Shown piece by piece: positions 14,318 to 15,782 of a stretch of 15,782 nucleotides of DNA. Made by a program: the position numbers and the translations under genes. This DNA is from Flavobacteriales bacterium (GTDB taxonomy: Bacteria > Bacteroidota > Bacteroidia > Flavobacteriales_D > Crocinitomicaceae). Every line of letters starts with the position of its first letter. Position 1 is the stretch's first letter. The stretch lies in the NCBI GenBank assembly GCA_947458985.1, contig CANHBA010000030.1, forward strand, positions 1 through 15,782. The letters run 5' to 3'. The notes under the pieces were generated by a model. That model saw nothing but the letters and a program-made list of their open reading frames with translations, was not told the DNA's origin and searched no databases.

Positions 14318-15550
14318 ATGCGCAGACAATTTATTAAGAATATAAAAGGGCTTATCCAAGCAGGAGAAGACCTCCCTACAGTACTTAGAGGTGCTCAAAT
14401 GAGCCAGTTGGCAATGATTGAAAATGCTTACCTCGCTTTAGAAGACAACGAAGTAATTGCCTATGGACCCATGAACGAATGGCCGGGCATAACCGATTGG
14501 CGCGAGGTGGAAGTGATCGACGCTAGTAACTGCTATGTGCTGCCTGCCTTTATTGACTCCCATACCCACACAGTGTTTGCCGCAAGTCGCGAAGAAGAAT
14601 TTGTAGACCGTATTCATGGCCTGAGCTATGAAGAAATTGCAGCAAAAGGTGGCGGCATTCTCAATTCAGCCAAAAAACTCAACGAAATGTCAGAAGAGGC
14701 GCTTTATGACGCAGCTTTTGAACGGATCCAAAAGATCATTGAAGCCGGTACGGGTGCACTTGAAATCAAGTCTGGCTATGGCTTAAGTGTAGAAGGCGAA
14801 CTCAAAATGTTGCGCGTCATTCAAAAACTCAAGCAAACCTCGCCTATCCAAATCAAAGCTACATTTTTAGGTGCGCATGCGATACCTACCGATTTCAAAG
14901 CAAACCGGGTTGCATATATTGATCTCTTGATCAATGACATACTACCCGTAATTGCCGAAGAAAACCTAGCCGATTACATCGATGTGTTTTGCGAACGCAA
15001 TTATTTCACTACAGCTGAAATGGAGCAAATTTTAGACGCCGGTGCTAAATACGGGCTCAAGCCTAAAGTACATGTCAATCAGTTCTCGGTATTAGGCGGC
15101 GTGCCCGCAGCCATTGCAAAAGGTGCAGTTTCCGTAGATCACCTCGAAGAACTCGACCAAAATGACTTAGCTGCACTCGCCAAAAGCAATTGTGTGGCCA
15201 CTTTACTCCCGGGTTGTTCACACTTTTTATCGATTCCATTTGGCGCCGCTAACCGCCTAATAGATGCAGGCGCAGTTGTTGCCCTGGCCAGCGATTTCAA
15301 TCCAGGTTCATCGCCAAGTTACGACCTCATGCACGTACTTTCTTTGGCTTGTATCAAAATGAAAATGACACCCGAAGCAGCCATTAACGCCCTCACCATC
15401 AATGCAGCGGCAGCCGTCGAGCTTCAAGACACCCACGGCAAAATTGCTTTGGGTAGAAAATCTCCGCTTATCCTGACCAAAGAGTTGCCCTCTTTAGCTT
15501 ATTTAGCCTATGCCTACACCGAAAAACACATTCAACGTATTTTTATTTGA
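14318..15550 (+). CDS. hutI: Imidazolonepropionase
   Basis: HutI hydrolyses 4-imidazolone-5-propanoate to N-formimino-L-glutamate, the third step of histidine degradation, in the cytoplasm with a bound metal. From the ATG at 14318 the product has 410 residues, the usual size. Amidohydrolase motifs in this numbering are DSHTHTVF at 80-87 (metal ligands His82 and His84), SYEEIAAKGGGI (103-114), GALEIKSGYGL (146-156), FLGAHAIP with His187, HVNQFSVLGG with His252, SVDHLEEL with His275, ATLLPGCSHF, and ALASDFNPGS with the metal ligand Asp326. An in-frame GTG at 14306 would add four residues, but it lies only 2 bases after the -7-like element. No other hut gene is in the window; the next gene, 14 bases on, is a TraB/GumN-type protein. 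Confidence 0.94.
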   Translation: MRRQFIKNIKGLIQAGEDLPTVLRGAQMSQLAMIENAYLALEDNEVIAYGPMNEWPGITDWREVEVIDASNCYVLPAFIDSHTHTVFAASREEEFVDRIHGLSYEEIAAKGGGILNSAKKLNEMSEEALYDAAFERIQKIIEAGTGALEIKSGYGLSVEGELKMLRVIQKLKQTSPIQIKATFLGAHAIPTDFKANRVAYIDLLINDILPVIAEENLADYIDVFCERNYFTTAEMEQILDAGAKYGLKPKVHVNQFSVLGGVPAAIAKGAVSVDHLEELDQNDLAALAKSNCVATLLPGCSHFLSIPFGAANRLIDAGAVVALASDFNPGSSPSYDLMHVLSLACIKMKMTPEAAINALTINAAAAVELQDTHGKIALGRKSPLILTKELPSLAYLAYAYTEKHIQRIFI

Positions 15551-15551
15551 T

Positions 15552-15559
15552 TAACTTTG
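15552..15559 (+). promoter_or_regulatory. Perfect TAnnTTTG match just before the TraB/GumN gene
   Basis: TAACTTTG lies between the hutI stop and the ATG at 15565, ending 5 bases before that ATG. If it is a promoter, the transcript would be nearly leaderless. No TTTG or TTG lies at the expected -33 distance, so chance similarity in A/T-rich sequence is equally plausible. Confidence 0.25.
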
Positions 15560-15564
15560 AATAC

Positions 15565-15782
15565 ATGCGTACGGCTCTCTTTTTTCTTGCATTTTTCTGC
15601 TCCACTTTCGGCCATGCACAACAGCTTGAGCTCGATAAAGAACTACTTTGGGAAATTTCAAGCCCGAATTCTGCGGTTAAATCCTATATTTTTGGAACCC
15701 TACACGCCAATGACCGCGCCTTATTTGAACTTTCAGATAGCGTCTATATTGCTTTTGACAAAGCCCAAAAAATTGTCTTAGA
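15565..15782 (+). CDS. TraB/GumN family protein, N-terminal part (runs off the window)
   Basis: Only the first 72 codons are present. The frame starts with a signal peptide, MRTALFFLAFFCSTFGHA, then QQLELDKELLWEISSPNS followed by YIFGTLHANDRALFELSDSV. The LLWEIS, YIFGTLHAND and SDSV segments are the characteristic opening of TraB/GumN (PF01963) proteins, where the GTxH motif is an invariant, possibly metal-binding or catalytic element. Family members are thought to be related to Tiki-type metalloproteases, but the function of bacterial GumN-like proteins is not settled. The signal peptide implies a periplasmic or surface location. It begins 14 bases after the hutI stop. An overlapping frame starting at 15557 lacks any family features and is not the gene. 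Confidence 0.82.
   Translation, partial: MRTALFFLAFFCSTFGHAQQLELDKELLWEISSPNSAVKSYIFGTLHANDRALFELSDSVYIAFDKAQKIVL

Noticed and set aside
15557..15781. Plus-strand frame starting MNTCVRLSFFLHF
   Set aside because: The frame starting at 15565 has a signal peptide and the TraB/GumN motif GTLHAND; the other is its shadow.
1..15782. Mobile element, CRISPR array, tRNA/rRNA or defence system
   Set aside because: No transposase, integrase, regularly spaced repeats, cloverleaf-like sequence or known defence motif was seen; the gene content is core and envelope-related throughout.

Overview
The window looks like chromosomal core sequence from a member of the Bacteroidota, most likely a Flavobacteriales-type bacterium. 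The evidence is a secreted PKD-repeat protein with a gliding/type IX secretion (type B) C-terminal domain, a DUF5686 outer-membrane protein with a carboxypeptidase-regulatory-like N-terminus, promoters of the form TTTG-N19/20-TAnnTTTG, A-rich rather than AGGAGG-type start regions, and the family-level appearance of the pheS, tatC, lptB and glutamine cyclotransferase genes. Species cannot be assigned from the window. I see no tRNA, rRNA, insertion sequence, integrase, CRISPR array or recognisable defence gene, and no gene-free stretch over 300 bases.

Layout. (1) 1-107: window edge with no assigned gene. (2) 108-4080, minus strand, read right to left: a tight five-gene run of pheS, a BrxC/YtxJ-type bacilliredoxin, a glutaminyl-peptide cyclotransferase, a LOG-family Rossmann protein and a membrane-anchored three-PASTA protein. 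The first three are joined by two ATGA stop/start overlaps. (3) 4139-5352, plus strand: three tandem small lipoproteins that are clearly paralogues of one another. They share a one-domain beta-sandwich-like body and a D-[ST]-[AT]-[FY]-T motif, and have no function I can name. (4) 5359-5670, minus: a small unknown protein, divergent from tatC across a region with four TTTACG half-sites. (5) 5772-9742, plus: an envelope operon of tatC, a DUF5686 outer-membrane protein and lptB. (6) 9749-12415, minus: an 888-residue PKD adhesin-like protein with a type IX sorting domain, convergent with lptB over a hairpin. (7) 12487-13884, plus: dihydrolipoyl dehydrogenase, divergent from the PKD gene through overlapping promoters. 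(8) 13887-14267, minus: YraN. (9) 14318-15550, plus: imidazolonepropionase. (10) 15565 to the right edge, plus: the N-terminus of a TraB/GumN-family protein.

The theme is housekeeping plus cell envelope: Tat export, LPS export, an outer-membrane barrel, PASTA and lipoprotein surface components and a type IX cargo, mixed with translation (pheS), redox (bacilliredoxin, lipoamide dehydrogenase) and histidine degradation. The nearest thing to an undescribed system is the lipoprotein trio. It could be a lineage-specific expanded family and is worth comparative work, but nothing in the sequence tells what it does.
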